Source of the DNA: Flavobacteriales bacterium
GTDB lineage: Bacteria > Bacteroidota > Bacteroidia > Flavobacteriales_F > PHOS-HE28
Length of the DNA: 33,753 nucleotides
Direction of reading: 5' to 3'
Assembly (NCBI GenBank): GCA_024103275.1
Contig: JAGFIV010000079.1
Location: 1 to 33,753, forward strand
Part shown: in pieces, positions 8,721-17,372 of the stretch
How the letters are laid out: each line of letters starts with the position of its first letter
How positions within the stretch are numbered: the first letter of the stretch is position 1
Translations under genes and position numbers: made by a program
The notes under the pieces: model-generated
Database searches by the model: none
Told to the model about the DNA's origin: nothing
What the model saw: only the letters and a program-made list of their open reading frames with translations

Positions 8721-10399
8721 GGCATCGGCACCTGTATTTGGCCTGCGCATTGCTCACCGGCATCCTGTTGGCCCTGTCCTGGCCCGCCATCGGCGGCATC
8801 ACGCCGCTGATCTTCGTGGCCTGGACGCCCTTGTTGTGGGCGGAGCAACACTATGCGGACAGCCCCAAGGAGGAAAGGCCGCGCAACTTCATGCCCTATG
8901 TGATGCTGGCCCTGCTGGCGTGGAACCTGGCCACCACGTGGTGGCTGTTCTTCGTCAGCGAGCATCTGGCCACCAGGCTTTTCACGCTCATCGGGCCGAA
9001 CGTGGGCAACACCTTGGTCATGAGCGCCCCATGGCTCCTGTTCCGTGTGGTGCGCCGGGGCCTCCCGGGGGCCTGGGCACGGGTGGCCCTGGCCGTGTTC
9101 TGGCTGGCCTTCGAGCGCTTCCACATGCATTGGGACCTCAGCTGGCCCTGGCTCACGCTGGGCAATGTGTTTGCGGGCAACACGGAATGGGTGCAGTGGT
9201 ATGAGGTGACCGGCCACTTGGGCGGAAGCATCTGGGTGTGGGCGGCCAACCTGGCTGTGCTCAATCTGCTGTTGGCCCGGCCCGGCCGGCCGGCCACGGG
9301 CATTACCCGTCCCGCGGCCCTGGCCGTGGCGGTGATCGCGCTACCGGTGGTGGCCGGCTGGGTGCGTTATGCCACCGTACGGGAGGAGGGACCGGCGGCC
9401 ACGGTGGTGATCGTCCAGCCCAACATCGACCCATATAAAGAGAAGTTCGGCGCGATCGAGCCCATGGAACAGCTGGAGCGCATGTTGGCCCAAGCCCGTC
9501 CGTTGATGGACAGCTCCGTGGCCCTGGTGGTGATGCCCGAGACCGCCCTGCAGGAACCATCGACCATCTCCAACGAGCAGGGCAGGCTTGTCTTCCACGG
9601 CTTGTGGGAGAATGACATGGGCAACAGCCGCAGCCTGGCCCGCATCCGCGAGTTCCTGGCACCGTGGCCCCATGCTTCGCTCATGGCCGGGATGTCCTCC
9701 GTGCGCTTGTATCCGCCGGGCGCCGACCATCCGCCGTCGGCCCGCATCCTGGAGGGCCTGGGAAGGGCCTTCGATGCCTACAACGCCGCCTTGATGGTTC
9801 GCGGGGACGGGAGCTTCGCATACTACAACAAGAGCAAGCTCGTTCCCGGCGTGGAACTGATGCCGTTCGAGGAAGTATTGGGCCCGTTGGGCGGCCTGGC
9901 CTTGGACCTGGGCGGCACCACCGGAAGCCTGGGCACCCAAAAGGAACGCTCGGTGCTCTGGGATCCGGCCAAACGCTTGGGCATCGCACCGGCCATTTGC
10001 TACGAAAGCGTGTACGGCGACCACGTGGCCGCCCATGTGCGCAATGGCGCCAACCTGCTGGTGGTGATGACCAATGACGGATGGTGGGGTGATACGCCCG
10101 GGTACAAACAGCACCTGCTGTACGGAAAACTGCGGGCCGTGGAGGAGCGGCGCGACATGGCCCGAAGTGCCAACACCGGCGTTTCGGCCATCATCGATCA
10201 GCGGGGCGATGTACACCATCCCACGGGTTGGTGGGTAAAGGCCACCATCCGGGGGAAGGTCCATTTGCGCAGTGGCCTCACCTTCTATGCCCGGCACGGG
10301 GACTACATCGGTAAGAGTGCCTACGCTGCTTCGTTGCTTTTGGTGGTGCTGGCTGCGGGAAGAATGGCGCTGGCCCGGTCAGGTCCCCGGTCGGAATAG
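8717..10399 (+). CDS. lnt: Apolipoprotein N-acyltransferase (Lnt)
   Basis: Lnt adds the third acyl chain to the N-terminal cysteine of lipoproteins at the periplasmic face of the inner membrane. The 560-residue protein has the expected plan: six or so N-terminal membrane helices, then a nitrilase domain, then a final helix. The Glu-Lys-Cys triad is present: Glu275 (MPETALQEP), Lys372 (YYNKSKLVPG) and Cys428 (AICYESVYGD). The start at 8717 forms an ATGA overlap with the preceding gene and gives the usual short N-terminus (MRHRHLYLACALL). An in-frame extension to 8513 exists but would lie wholly inside the upstream gene. Lipoprotein maturation fits the envelope theme of this operon. Confidence 0.93.
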   Translation: MRHRHLYLACALLTGILLALSWPAIGGITPLIFVAWTPLLWAEQHYADSPKEERPRNFMPYVMLALLAWNLATTWWLFFVSEHLATRLFTLIGPNVGNTLVMSAPWLLFRVVRRGLPGAWARVALAVFWLAFERFHMHWDLSWPWLTLGNVFAGNTEWVQWYEVTGHLGGSIWVWAANLAVLNLLLARPGRPATGITRPAALAVAVIALPVVAGWVRYATVREEGPAATVVIVQPNIDPYKEKFGAIEPMEQLERMLAQARPLMDSSVALVVMPETALQEPSTISNEQGRLVFHGLWENDMGNSRSLARIREFLAPWPHASLMAGMSSVRLYPPGADHPPSARILEGLGRAFDAYNAALMVRGDGSFAYYNKSKLVPGVELMPFEEVLGPLGGLALDLGGTTGSLGTQKERSVLWDPAKRLGIAPAICYESVYGDHVAAHVRNGANLLVVMTNDGWWGDTPGYKQHLLYGKLRAVEERRDMARSANTGVSAIIDQRGDVHHPTGWWVKATIRGKVHLRSGLTFYARHGDYIGKSAYAASLLLVVLAAGRMALARSGPRSE

Positions 10400-10408
10400 C
10401 GTTGCGGA

Positions 10409-10427
10409 CCTGCCCCCGCGGGGCAGG
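10409..10427. terminator. GC-rich hairpin between two convergent genes
   Basis: CCTGCCCC and GGGGCAGG form a perfect 8-bp stem around a CGC loop, ten bases after the lnt stop and ten bases from the stop of the facing gene. No T-run follows on either strand, so it is at best a weak or factor-dependent bidirectional terminator. Confidence 0.5.
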
Positions 10428-10436
10428 GGACCTCAC

Positions 10437-11786
10437 CTATTGGATGTGCACCCGGCGGCTCATCTGGTCCTTGCTGTTGCGCAGCTGGACCACGTAGATG
10501 CCGGTGGCAATGCCCTGCTTGCTGATGCGTAAGGTGGTAAGCCCGGCCTGGATGGTTTGCGACGGACGTATGCCCATGATCTTGCCCTGCACGTCCATCA
10601 ACACCACGTCGTACAGGCCGTCCGCCGTGGACGAGACCACCACGTTCACATCCGATCCGTCGTCCCAGGTGTTCACGATCTCGGTGTTGTGCACCCCCTT
10701 GCCGCAATTCGTGGTGATCACCTCGCTCACCTTTGAGGTGCCGTTGAAGTCCGTTTGACGCAGGCGGTAATAGGCCAGTCCGGTCGCGCCGCCATCATCC
10801 GTCCAGGAATAGCTGATCGCGTAGCTGCTGTTCCCGGCGCCCGGTACCGTGCCGATCGCGGTCCACTCCACGCCGTTCCGGCTTCGTTCGATGGTGAAGA
10901 AATCGTTGTCCTGCTCCGATGCCGTGGTCCATCCGAGCTTGACGGCCGCGCCATCGCACGAGGCATCCCAAGCCAACAGTTGGACGGGCAGCGGCAGCAG
11001 CGTGTTCGAAAGTGTCCAGCTACGGTAGAAATCCGCCGGTGTGGGCGTAACCCCGGTCACCACCGTGGGGCCCGTCTGCGCACCATAGGGCAGGACATCA
11101 TACCACTTGTTCAGCCCCGGATTGAAACGCTGCGCCACCAGGTTGTTGTTGATATAGTACAGTCCGGGATCGTTCCCGCCATTGAGGTTGCTTTCCACCG
11201 GGTCGAAACTGAAGGAGATGTTCACGGCGGGTTTGGCCGTGTAAGCGTAACTTCCTTCCCCCGCATCGATGATCCAGAACCGGTCAATCGCGTTCTTCGA
11301 GTTGTTCACCGACCCCGAAGGCATGTCGTTCATGTGGGTCACGTCCGAAGGGCGGTAGTTGTCGTTGTTCCAGCCCGCGGCCACCGCCGTCCCAATGGAT
11401 TGGCTGTTATAGGTGGAGAATATGAGCGATCCGGCACCGGTGCCTGCCGTGGTCTTGTTCACCGTGAGCGGCATCGACACCCCGCTGGCAGTCGAGAACG
11501 GAATGGTGTAGTTGCCGATCGTGGATCCCGTGGCCCATCGGATCTTGTTCTCCTCCCTTTCGCTCTTGATGACGGGGACGCCTGTGGTTACCGGCCCGGA
11601 CATGGTGATGGCGTTCGTGTTGCTGTTGTCGATCACCACATAGGTACCCGGGTTCGCGGCCGGATTAAAGACGACGAATGGGTGCTGGTTCACCCCCGTG
11701 CCCGTGCTGTAGAACACGATGCGTGCCTGTCCCAGGGCGACGGCGCTGGCGGCTGCACCAAGGATGAAGAGTAGGGGTCTGTTCAT
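10437..11786 (-). CDS. Secreted protein with type IX (type A) C-terminal sorting domain
   Basis: A 449-residue exported protein. Residues 1-20 form a signal peptide (MNRPLLFILGAAASAVALGQ). The middle is a beta-rich region of unknown function. Around residues 270-360 is a block common in Bacteroidota surface proteins: LPVQLLAWDA, LGWTTASEQDNDFFTIERS and YYRLRQTDFNG. The last 80 residues look like a T9SS sorting domain, with GLTTLRISKQGIATGIYVVQL and a basic end. It would leave the cell through T9SS and be cut by a PorU-type sortase. It is convergent with lnt, whose operon encodes such a sortase-like protein. The substrate or role is unknown. Confidence 0.82.
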   Translation of the reverse strand: MNRPLLFILGAAASAVALGQARIVFYSTGTGVNQHPFVVFNPAANPGTYVVIDNSNTNAITMSGPVTTGVPVIKSEREENKIRWATGSTIGNYTIPFSTASGVSMPLTVNKTTAGTGAGSLIFSTYNSQSIGTAVAAGWNNDNYRPSDVTHMNDMPSGSVNNSKNAIDRFWIIDAGEGSYAYTAKPAVNISFSFDPVESNLNGGNDPGLYYINNNLVAQRFNPGLNKWYDVLPYGAQTGPTVVTGVTPTPADFYRSWTLSNTLLPLPVQLLAWDASCDGAAVKLGWTTASEQDNDFFTIERSRNGVEWTAIGTVPGAGNSSYAISYSWTDDGGATGLAYYRLRQTDFNGTSKVSEVITTNCGKGVHNTEIVNTWDDGSDVNVVVSSTADGLYDVVLMDVQGKIMGIRPSQTIQAGLTTLRISKQGIATGIYVVQLRNSKDQMSRRVHIQ

Positions 11787-12212
11787 GGGTTTGGGCTGGG
11801 TAAGTCAAATATAGCCCAATTTCATCGATCCGTTGACGGGCTCTACGCCTTTTTTCCCCATGGCCCGGGAAGGGTCCGATGGAAAATCAGGCGGATACCG
11901 AAGCGTACTGGTTGTACAGGTTCTGGGGGGCAGGGCCAAATGGAAGCAGGGGTCTTTGGTTGAGATAGACGTGCGTGATCGGACCGGGTTGCCTTCTGGG
12001 GAAAACTTCCTCCCAAGGCACAGTTTCCGGTCTGCCCGATCCCAAGAGCGTCCCTGTATGGCTAACCTTGCAGGCAATGAAAGGAAATGGTGCTGCCCGG
12101 CGAAAGTGGCCTGGACCTGAATGCCCGGTGCACCTTGGCTTTGGGGATTGCCACACCCCCGGGATCGCACGATGGAAGGGAGTCGGCCTTCCATGCGGCT
12201 TGCCCAATACCA
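11787..12212. other. 426-bp gap between the T9SS cargo gene and tilS
   Basis: No convincing gene is visible. The open frames here are overlaps or antisense of tilS and lack family features. The left edge holds a good TAnnTTTG box for the minus-strand gene (separate entry). No tilS promoter could be recognised. Confidence 0.5.
11806..11813 (-). promoter_or_regulatory. Promoter -7 box TATATTTG for the T9SS cargo gene
   Basis: Read on the minus strand, TATATTTG matches the Bacteroidota -7 consensus TAnnTTTG exactly. It lies 19 nt before the ATG at 11786, leaving a leader of about 14 nt. No clear -33 TTTG was found at the usual distance. Confidence 0.5.
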
Positions 12213-13547
12213 ATGGCCATGCTCAGTAAGGTCAGGCGCACCCTTGCACACGGCAGGATGCTGCAGACCGGCGAGCCCGTTTGGGTGGCCGTCAGCGGGG
12301 GCGTGGACAGCATGGTGCTGCTGCATGTGCTGCTGGAGATCGGCCATCCCTGCCGAGTGGCCCATGTGGACCACGGTTTGCGCGGGGAGGCGAGCACCGC
12401 TGACCGGTACTTTGTGGAAGGAGAGGCCCGGCGTTTGGGCCTTGCATTCCGGTGGGTGAAGGTGGACGTGAAAGAGGAGGAGGGCCGGTCGGTGCAGATG
12501 GCCGCCCGGGAATTGCGCTATGGCTGGTTCCGGGAATTGCTCCGCGAAGGGCCCCGCGTCATGGCCCTCGGCCATCACCGGGATGATGCGGTGGAGACCC
12601 TCCTCCTGCACCTGATGCGGGGGATGGGCGTCCATGGCTGGGGCGGCATTCCCCCGGTGACCCGGCTGCATGAAGGACGGATCTGCAGGCCGCTGCTGGA
12701 CCTGGACAGGGCGGAGATCTTGGCGTATGCCAGCGGGAAAGGGATCCACTTCCGGGAGGATGCAAGCAATACGGACCCCAAATACCTGCGCAACCGGGTG
12801 CGTGCCGAGCTGCTGCCACGGATGGAGGAACTGCGCCCCGGGGCCCGCCGGTCCCTGGCACGCGCCAGCCGCCTGTTGCCGGAACTGGCGGCCTTGGCGG
12901 AAGAAGGGCTTCAACGATTGGCGCAGGAGTTGGTCACTGACGAAGGCGGCGGGGTGCAGCGCCTGGCTTTGGACAAGCTGATGGAAAGTCCTGCGCCGCA
13001 CCTGCTGTTGATGCACGTACTTGGCATGGACCGGCCGCACCCCGACGTGATCGGGCAGGTCCTGGAGGCGGTGGCCGCAGGTGCCGTAGGGGCCCGATTC
13101 CAGGCCGGACGCCGCAGGCTGACCGTGGAAAGCGGGAGCCTGGTGATCGACCAGGGGGCGGTTGGCTTTCCCACATTCACCATTCATGAGGCCCAGGCCG
13201 ACGGGGGAAGCCAAGGCCCGTTCACCTGGGCCGCGTGCCCTCCGGGGGAGGTGGACCTGGCGCAAGGGCCGGCCACGGTATGGCTAGATCGGTCCAAGCT
13301 GACCTTCCCCCTGGTGCTGCGGCCGTGGAAGCCCGGGGACCGCATGCGGCCCGTGGGCCTGAAGGGGTCCAAGCTGGTGAGCGACATCCTGACCGATGCG
13401 CGGGTACCCCGGACCGAAAAGGAGGCTGCCTATGTCCTGGTGAGCGGGGGCGTGTTGGCGTGGGTGGCTGGCCACCGTGTGGCACAGGGGTTCGAGGCTG
13501 CCGGCAACACCACGCAAGTGCTGCGGATCACCTGGCGCCGGCCGTGA
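12213..13547 (+). CDS. tilS: tRNA(Ile)-lysidine synthase TilS
   Basis: TilS attaches lysine to C34 of tRNA-Ile(CAU), which changes its decoding from AUG to AUA; it is essential in most bacteria. The 444-residue protein has the PP-loop ATP-binding motif SGGVDS at residues 28-33, then HVDHGLRGEAS and the segment MALGHHRDDAVETLLLHLMRG with its family-typical HxxDD. The linker region contains DASNTDPKYLRNRVR. The C-terminal domain includes WKPGDRMRPVGLKGSKLVSD. Start at 12213 (MAMLSKVRRT) was chosen because the longer frame upstream lacks family sequence and ATG 12219 is two codons further in. The last bases overlap a Crp-like palindrome. Confidence 0.93.
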   Translation: MAMLSKVRRTLAHGRMLQTGEPVWVAVSGGVDSMVLLHVLLEIGHPCRVAHVDHGLRGEASTADRYFVEGEARRLGLAFRWVKVDVKEEEGRSVQMAARELRYGWFRELLREGPRVMALGHHRDDAVETLLLHLMRGMGVHGWGGIPPVTRLHEGRICRPLLDLDRAEILAYASGKGIHFREDASNTDPKYLRNRVRAELLPRMEELRPGARRSLARASRLLPELAALAEEGLQRLAQELVTDEGGGVQRLALDKLMESPAPHLLLMHVLGMDRPHPDVIGQVLEAVAAGAVGARFQAGRRRLTVESGSLVIDQGAVGFPTFTIHEAQADGGSQGPFTWAACPPGEVDLAQGPATVWLDRSKLTFPLVLRPWKPGDRMRPVGLKGSKLVSDILTDARVPRTEKEAAYVLVSGGVLAWVAGHRVAQGFEAAGNTTQVLRITWRRP

Positions 13548-13558
13548 TAAAGATCACG
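13543..13558. promoter_or_regulatory. Crp/Fnr-like palindrome CGTGATAAAGATCACG
   Basis: A perfect 6-bp inverted repeat with a 4-nt centre, containing GTGA-N6-TCAC, the core of Crp/Fnr-family sites. It covers the tilS stop codon. Its centre (13550.5) is about 60 bp before the expected start point of the promoter at 13601-13608, a distance typical of an upstream activator site. Binding is inferred only from the pattern. Confidence 0.45.
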
Positions 13559-13600
13559 ATCCAAGCGTGTTTCTGCCACGGCCATCCTGCCCGGTGGGGC

Positions 13601-13608
13601 TACCTTTG
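13601..13608 (+). promoter_or_regulatory. Promoter -7 box TACCTTTG before the DsbD-alpha-like gene
   Basis: Exact match to TAnnTTTG, only four bases before the ATG at 13613. The expected transcription start falls at or next to the start codon, which implies a leaderless or almost leaderless mRNA, unless translation starts at the in-frame ATG at 13622. Confidence 0.5.
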
Positions 13609-13612
13609 GACC

Positions 13613-14083
13613 ATGACGCGAATGTGCGCCCCCATGCTGGCCGTGATGATGCTGGCGCCCATGGCCGGGATGGCATGCTACGGCGGACCGGTGACGTGGA
13701 ATTTCGCAGCCCACCCCGTGGATGCCGGCACCGTGCGGGTGGAACTGTCCGCTGTCTGCGAACCGGGGTGGCACATCTATTCGCTGGCCCAATCGGGGGA
13801 GGAAGGACCCCTGCCCACGGTGGTGACCTTGGATGAAAGCCCGGATTATCGGGTGCAGGGCACGGTGGCGGAGCCTGTCCCGGTGGAGGCCATGGATGCC
13901 GCCTTCGGCCTTGTCGTCCAATACCATGCCGGCACCACCAGCTTCACGCAGGCCGTGGAGCGCGGTTCGGCACAACCGTTCACCGTCAGCGGCCGGGTGG
14001 ATTACATGGCGTGCAACGACCGCACCTGCCTGCCACCGCATTCCGTGCGTTTTTCCGTGGACATCCCAGCTTATTCAAAGTGA
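13613..14083 (+). CDS. Stand-alone DsbD alpha-like periplasmic domain protein
   Basis: A 156-residue exported protein consisting of little more than one DsbD N-terminal (alpha) domain. After a signal peptide (MLAVMMLAPMAGMA) the fold markers match those in the next gene: VTWNF, GWHIYSLAQSGEEGPLPTVV and VDYMACNDRTCLPP. Cys134 and Cys139 form a CxxxxC pair like the redox pair of the alpha domain. It probably accepts electrons from the membrane domain of DsbD and passes them to a periplasmic partner, though this is inferred from the family. The stop TGA shares one base with the ATG of dsbD (TGATG), so translation is coupled. A Cys right after the hydrophobic stretch (MAC) leaves a lipoprotein anchor possible. 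Confidence 0.78.
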   Translation: MTRMCAPMLAVMMLAPMAGMACYGGPVTWNFAAHPVDAGTVRVELSAVCEPGWHIYSLAQSGEEGPLPTVVTLDESPDYRVQGTVAEPVPVEAMDAAFGLVVQYHAGTTSFTQAVERGSAQPFTVSGRVDYMACNDRTCLPPHSVRFSVDIPAYSK

Positions 14084-16608
14084 TGCGACCGATAGCATTT
14101 GCCTTTCTTGCCGCGATGGCCGGCCCGGCGGGCGCGCAGCAGCCCGGTGCCGCCGCTGAACCCCTGGAACCGGTGAAATGGAGCATCGCCGCCGTGGCGC
14201 AGGGACCCGGGGTGTGGGACCTGGTGTTCAACGCAAAGGCCGATCCGGGGTGGTATGTCTATTCCCAGGAGCATTTCGGCGATGCGGGCCCCATGCCCAC
14301 CACCTTCAGCTTTGACACCCTGCCCACCTTCACCTTGGAAGGCGCAACCCGGGAGAGCGGCCAGCACAAGAAGGAGGGCTTGGACCCCATTTTCGAGATG
14401 AACGTGCGGAAATACGCGGGGCTGGTCACCTTCACGCAGCGTATCCGCACCGCCTCCCCCGAAAGCCCGGTGACCGGTCACTTCGACTTCATGACCTGCG
14501 ACGACAGCCGGTGCATCTTCCCCGACCCGACCTACTTCCGCATCATCCCGGCCACGGGCCAGGCCGACATGGGGGCCATGCCCCTTGGCGCCGCCACCGG
14601 GCCCGGAGGCACCGTGGCCGATCAGTTGAATGCACCGCAGGACGGCCTTCTGGATCCGGTGAAATGGAGCGCCACGGCGACCGGTCTGGGCGGAGGCAAG
14701 TGGCGCGTGGACCTGAAGGCGACCATCGATGAGCCGTGGGGCGTGTACTCGCAGGTTTCCTTCGGCGAAGGGCCCCTGCCAACGGTGATCACCTTCGACA
14801 GCACATCGGCCGCCGTGCCCTTGGGCACCACGGTGGAGAGCGGCCCCGACATGCACGAGGGCATGGACGAATTGTTCGGCATCGTGGTGCGCAAGTTCTA
14901 CAAGGAAGTCACCTACAGCAGGGAGGTGCAAGTACTGGACCCCAACGAGCCCATCACCGGCACCATCGAGTACATGGCGTGCGACAACAGCCGCTGCGTG
15001 TTCCCCGACCCGTTGCCGTTCCGGATCATACCGGCCACCGGCGCCGGCGTGATCGGCGATCAGACGGCCTCGGTGCCCACCACCGGCGAGGGCTGCGACC
15101 TGAAGCTGGCCAAGGTGGACCTCGATGCGCCGGTGCTCAAGGCGGACAGCGAGACCATCGATGTGCAGGTGCGCAAGGGGGGCTCGCTCTGGAACATCTT
15201 CTTCCTGGGCTTCGTCGGCGGGCTGATCGCCCTGCTCACGCCATGCGTGTTCCCCATGATCCCGCTCACCGTGAGCTTCTTCACCAAGGGCAGCGAGGAC
15301 AAACGCAAGGGCATGCGCAACGCGGTCGTGTACGGGGCCTTCATCCTGCTCATATACCTGCTGTTCAGCCTGCCTTTCCACCTGTTGGGCTCGGTCAATC
15401 CGGAGATCTTCAATGAGATCAGCACCAATCCCTGGCTCAACATCTTCTTCTTCGCCATCTTCATCGTTTTCGCCATTTCGTTCTTCGGCTACTTCGAGAT
15501 CACCCTGCCCGCCAGCTGGGTGAACAAGATGGACTCCAATGCCAGCCGCTTCGGGGGTGACATCGGCATCTTCTTCATGGCGCTCACCTTGGCCCTGGTG
15601 TCCTTTTCCTGCACCGGCCCCATCCTGGGGTCCCTGTTGGCCGGTGCCCTGTCCAGCGATGGGGGGGCTTGGCAGCTCACCGTGGGCATGGGGGCATTCG
15701 GCCTGGCCCTGGCGCTGCCGTTCGCCATCTTCGCCATGTTCCCCGGATGGCTGAATTCCATGCCCAAGTCCGGAAGCTGGCTCAACAGCGTGAAGGTGGT
15801 GCTGGGCTTCGCCGAGGTGGCCTTGGCCTTCAAGTTCCTCAGCAACGCCGACCTGGTGAAGGGGTGGAAGATCGTACCGTACGAGCTGTTCATGGCCATT
15901 TGGGTGATCTGCGCGCTGGGGGCTGCCCTCTACCTGCTGGGGAAGATCCGCTTCCCGCACGACAGCCCGCTGATGAAGATCTCCCCCATTCGCGGTGGCC
16001 TGGCCTTGTTGTTCCTTGTCATGACGGGCTATCTGGCCAGTGGCTTCATGGTGGACAAGTCGCGCAACACGTTCACCACAAAGAAGTTGATGAGCGGCCT
16101 GGCGCCACCGGTGGGCTATAGCTGGCTGTTGCCGCAGGAATGCCCCAGCGGGTTCGACTGTTTCCACGACCTGGAGGCCGGCATGGCCCATGCCAAGGCC
16201 ACAGGCAAGCCCATCCTGTTGGATTTCACAGGCTATGCATGCGTGAACTGCCGCAAAATGGAGGAGCACGTTTGGCCTGTGTCCGAGATACACAAGCAGA
16301 TCGATAAGAAGTACGTGCTGATCTCCTTGTACGTGGACGACAAGACGGAGCTGCCCGCCGACGAGCAGCGGAACTACACCACCTGCCAAGGCAAGCAGAA
16401 GCGCATCGTGACCGTGGGCAACAAATGGAGCACCCTGCAGACGGAGACCTTCATCAACAACAGCCAGCCCTATTACGCACTGCTAAGCCCGGATGGCGTG
16501 TTGCTCACGGACCCGGTGGGCTATACACCGGATGCCCGGGAGTACGGCGCATTCCTGCAACGCGGGCTGCAGGCCATGCAGGAGTTGCAGTTGCGGGCGA
16601 GCAGGTAG
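14083..16608 (+). CDS. dsbD: Thiol:disulfide interchange protein DsbD with duplicated alpha domain
   Basis: An 841-residue inner-membrane protein that moves electrons from cytoplasmic thioredoxin to periplasmic thiols (disulfide isomerases, cytochrome c maturation). Order: signal peptide; first alpha domain with Cys139/Cys144 ([13 protein letters not shown]); second alpha domain with Cys300/Cys305 ([13 protein letters not shown]); eight-helix membrane domain with Cys388 ([11 protein letters not shown]) and Cys510 (FSCTGPILG); C-terminal thioredoxin-like domain with CVNC at 720-723. Both alpha copies begin with the same PVKW-S segment, so they are a clear internal duplication; E. coli DsbD has only one. 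With the gene just upstream the locus offers three alpha domains. Start at 14083 gives a proper signal peptide ([18 protein letters not shown]). Confidence 0.93.
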   Translation: MRPIAFAFLAAMAGPAGAQQPGAAAEPLEPVKWSIAAVAQGPGVWDLVFNAKADPGWYVYSQEHFGDAGPMPTTFSFDTLPTFTLEGATRESGQHKKEGLDPIFEMNVRKYAGLVTFTQRIRTASPESPVTGHFDFMTCDDSRCIFPDPTYFRIIPATGQADMGAMPLGAATGPGGTVADQLNAPQDGLLDPVKWSATATGLGGGKWRVDLKATIDEPWGVYSQVSFGEGPLPTVITFDSTSAAVPLGTTVESGPDMHEGMDELFGIVVRKFYKEVTYSREVQVLDPNEPITGTIEYMACDNSRCVFPDPLPFRIIPATGAGVIGDQTASVPTTGEGCDLKLAKVDLDAPVLKADSETIDVQVRKGGSLWNIFFLGFVGGLIALLTPCVFPMIPLTVSFFTKGSEDKRKGMRNAVVYGAFILLIYLLFSLPFHLLGSVNPEIFNEISTNPWLNIFFFAIFIVFAISFFGYFEITLPASWVNKMDSNASRFGGDIGIFFMALTLALVSFSCTGPILGSLLAGALSSDGGAWQLTVGMGAFGLALALPFAIFAMFPGWLNSMPKSGSWLNSVKVVLGFAEVALAFKFLSNADLVKGWKIVPYELFMAIWVICALGAALYLLGKIRFPHDSPLMKISPIRGGLALLFLVMTGYLASGFMVDKSRNTFTTKKLMSGLAPPVGYSWLLPQECPSGFDCFHDLEAGMAHAKATGKPILLDFTGYACVNCRKMEEHVWPVSEIHKQIDKKYVLISLYVDDKTELPADEQRNYTTCQGKQKRIVTVGNKWSTLQTETFINNSQPYYALLSPDGVLLTDPVGYTPDAREYGAFLQRGLQAMQELQLRASR

Positions 16609-16723
16609 GGAAAGCGCCTTACCTGTGGCGCTGTCCGGCGGCAGGTGTTCCGTTCCCTCTTCCCGGGGATCCCGATGCGGTCACGACGCGTGGGCTAGAT
16701 GGCAGGACACCTCCATCCTGACA

Positions 16724-16746
16724 TCGCAAACTGCGACTTCAAGTCC
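16724..16746. promoter_or_regulatory. Degenerate copy of the ORF6N-gene palindrome, upstream of that gene
   Basis: TCGCA-AAC-TGCGA is followed by CTTCAAGTC. The right half matches the perfect inverted repeat at 17024-17054 in 16 of 21 positions and keeps the same 3-nt centre between CA and TG. It lies about 80 bp before the ORF6N start. It may be an operator for that gene. The rest of the 217-bp gap (16609-16825) shows nothing clear. Confidence 0.4.
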
Positions 16747-16825
16747 CAACACTTGCACGATCGGATCGGACCCTCCATCTTGTCCGTCCGCAGCGCGACG
16801 AATAATCCGTCAATGTGACTGGGCC

Positions 16826-17356
16826 ATGGAAGAGACATTGGTCGTTCCCGATGAGGCCATCGCCTCCCGGATATACTGGATACGTGGCATGAAGGTGATG
16901 CTGGACGAGGATTTGGCGGAACTCTATCAGGTGGCGACCAAGGTCTTGAACCAGCAGGTGAGGCGCAACATCGACCGGTTTCCGGAAGACTTTGCGTTCC
17001 AGCTTACGCGGGATGAGTGGGCCAACTTGAAGTCACAATTTGTGACTTCAAGTTCGTGGGGTGGTCGGCGGAAGCTCCCGATGGCCTTTTCCGAGCACGG
17101 TGTCCTGATGCTCTCCAGCGTCCTCTAGAGCGAGCGGGCTATTGCCGTGAACATCCGGATCATGCGGGTGTTCGTGCGCATGAACCGCATCCTGATGAAC
17201 GACCGTGAACTGCTGCTGCGCTTGGAGCGTATGGAGGACCGGCAGGATGCGGGCGAAGAGGCGCTGGCGGGCCTGTTCGAGGCGGTGAAGCAGCTCATGG
17301 AAAAGCCTGCTGGCGACCGGAAGCGCATGGGATACAGGGGCGGCGACGCACTTTGA
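16826..17356 (+). pseudogene. ORF6N-domain DNA-binding protein, interrupted by an in-frame TAG
   Basis: The ORF6N domain (residues 1-100) is recognisable: [21 protein letters not shown], then [17 protein letters not shown] and [17 protein letters not shown]. These proteins bind DNA and are common in Bacteroidota genomes and phages. A TAG at 17126-17128 (codon 101) stops the frame where relatives continue straight into SERAIAVNIRIMRVFVR. That sequence follows directly in the same frame, with a coiled-coil tail to TGA 17354-17356 (176 residues in all, counting the stop position). One base change explains the break, so the decay is recent, or it is a sequencing error, or there is read-through. 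The N-terminal 100 residues may still be made. The gene contains a perfect 31-bp palindrome. Confidence 0.85.
17024..17054. repeat. Perfect 14-bp inverted repeat inside the ORF6N gene
   Basis: AACTTGAAGTCACA (17024-17037), centre ATT, then TGTGACTTCAAGTT (17041-17054). The arms are exact reverse complements although the sequence also encodes a conserved stretch of the ORF6N domain ([10 protein letters not shown]). A degenerate relative lies upstream at 16724-16746. Confidence 0.9.
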
Positions 17357-17358
17357 CG

Positions 17359-17366
17359 CATCTTTG
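17359..17366 (+). promoter_or_regulatory. Possible promoter box CATCTTTG before gmhA
   Basis: One mismatch to TAnnTTTG, six bases before the gmhA ATG at 17373. The spacing is the same as in several other genes of this window, which is the main reason to list it. Confidence 0.3.
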
Positions 17367-17372
17367 ACGGGC

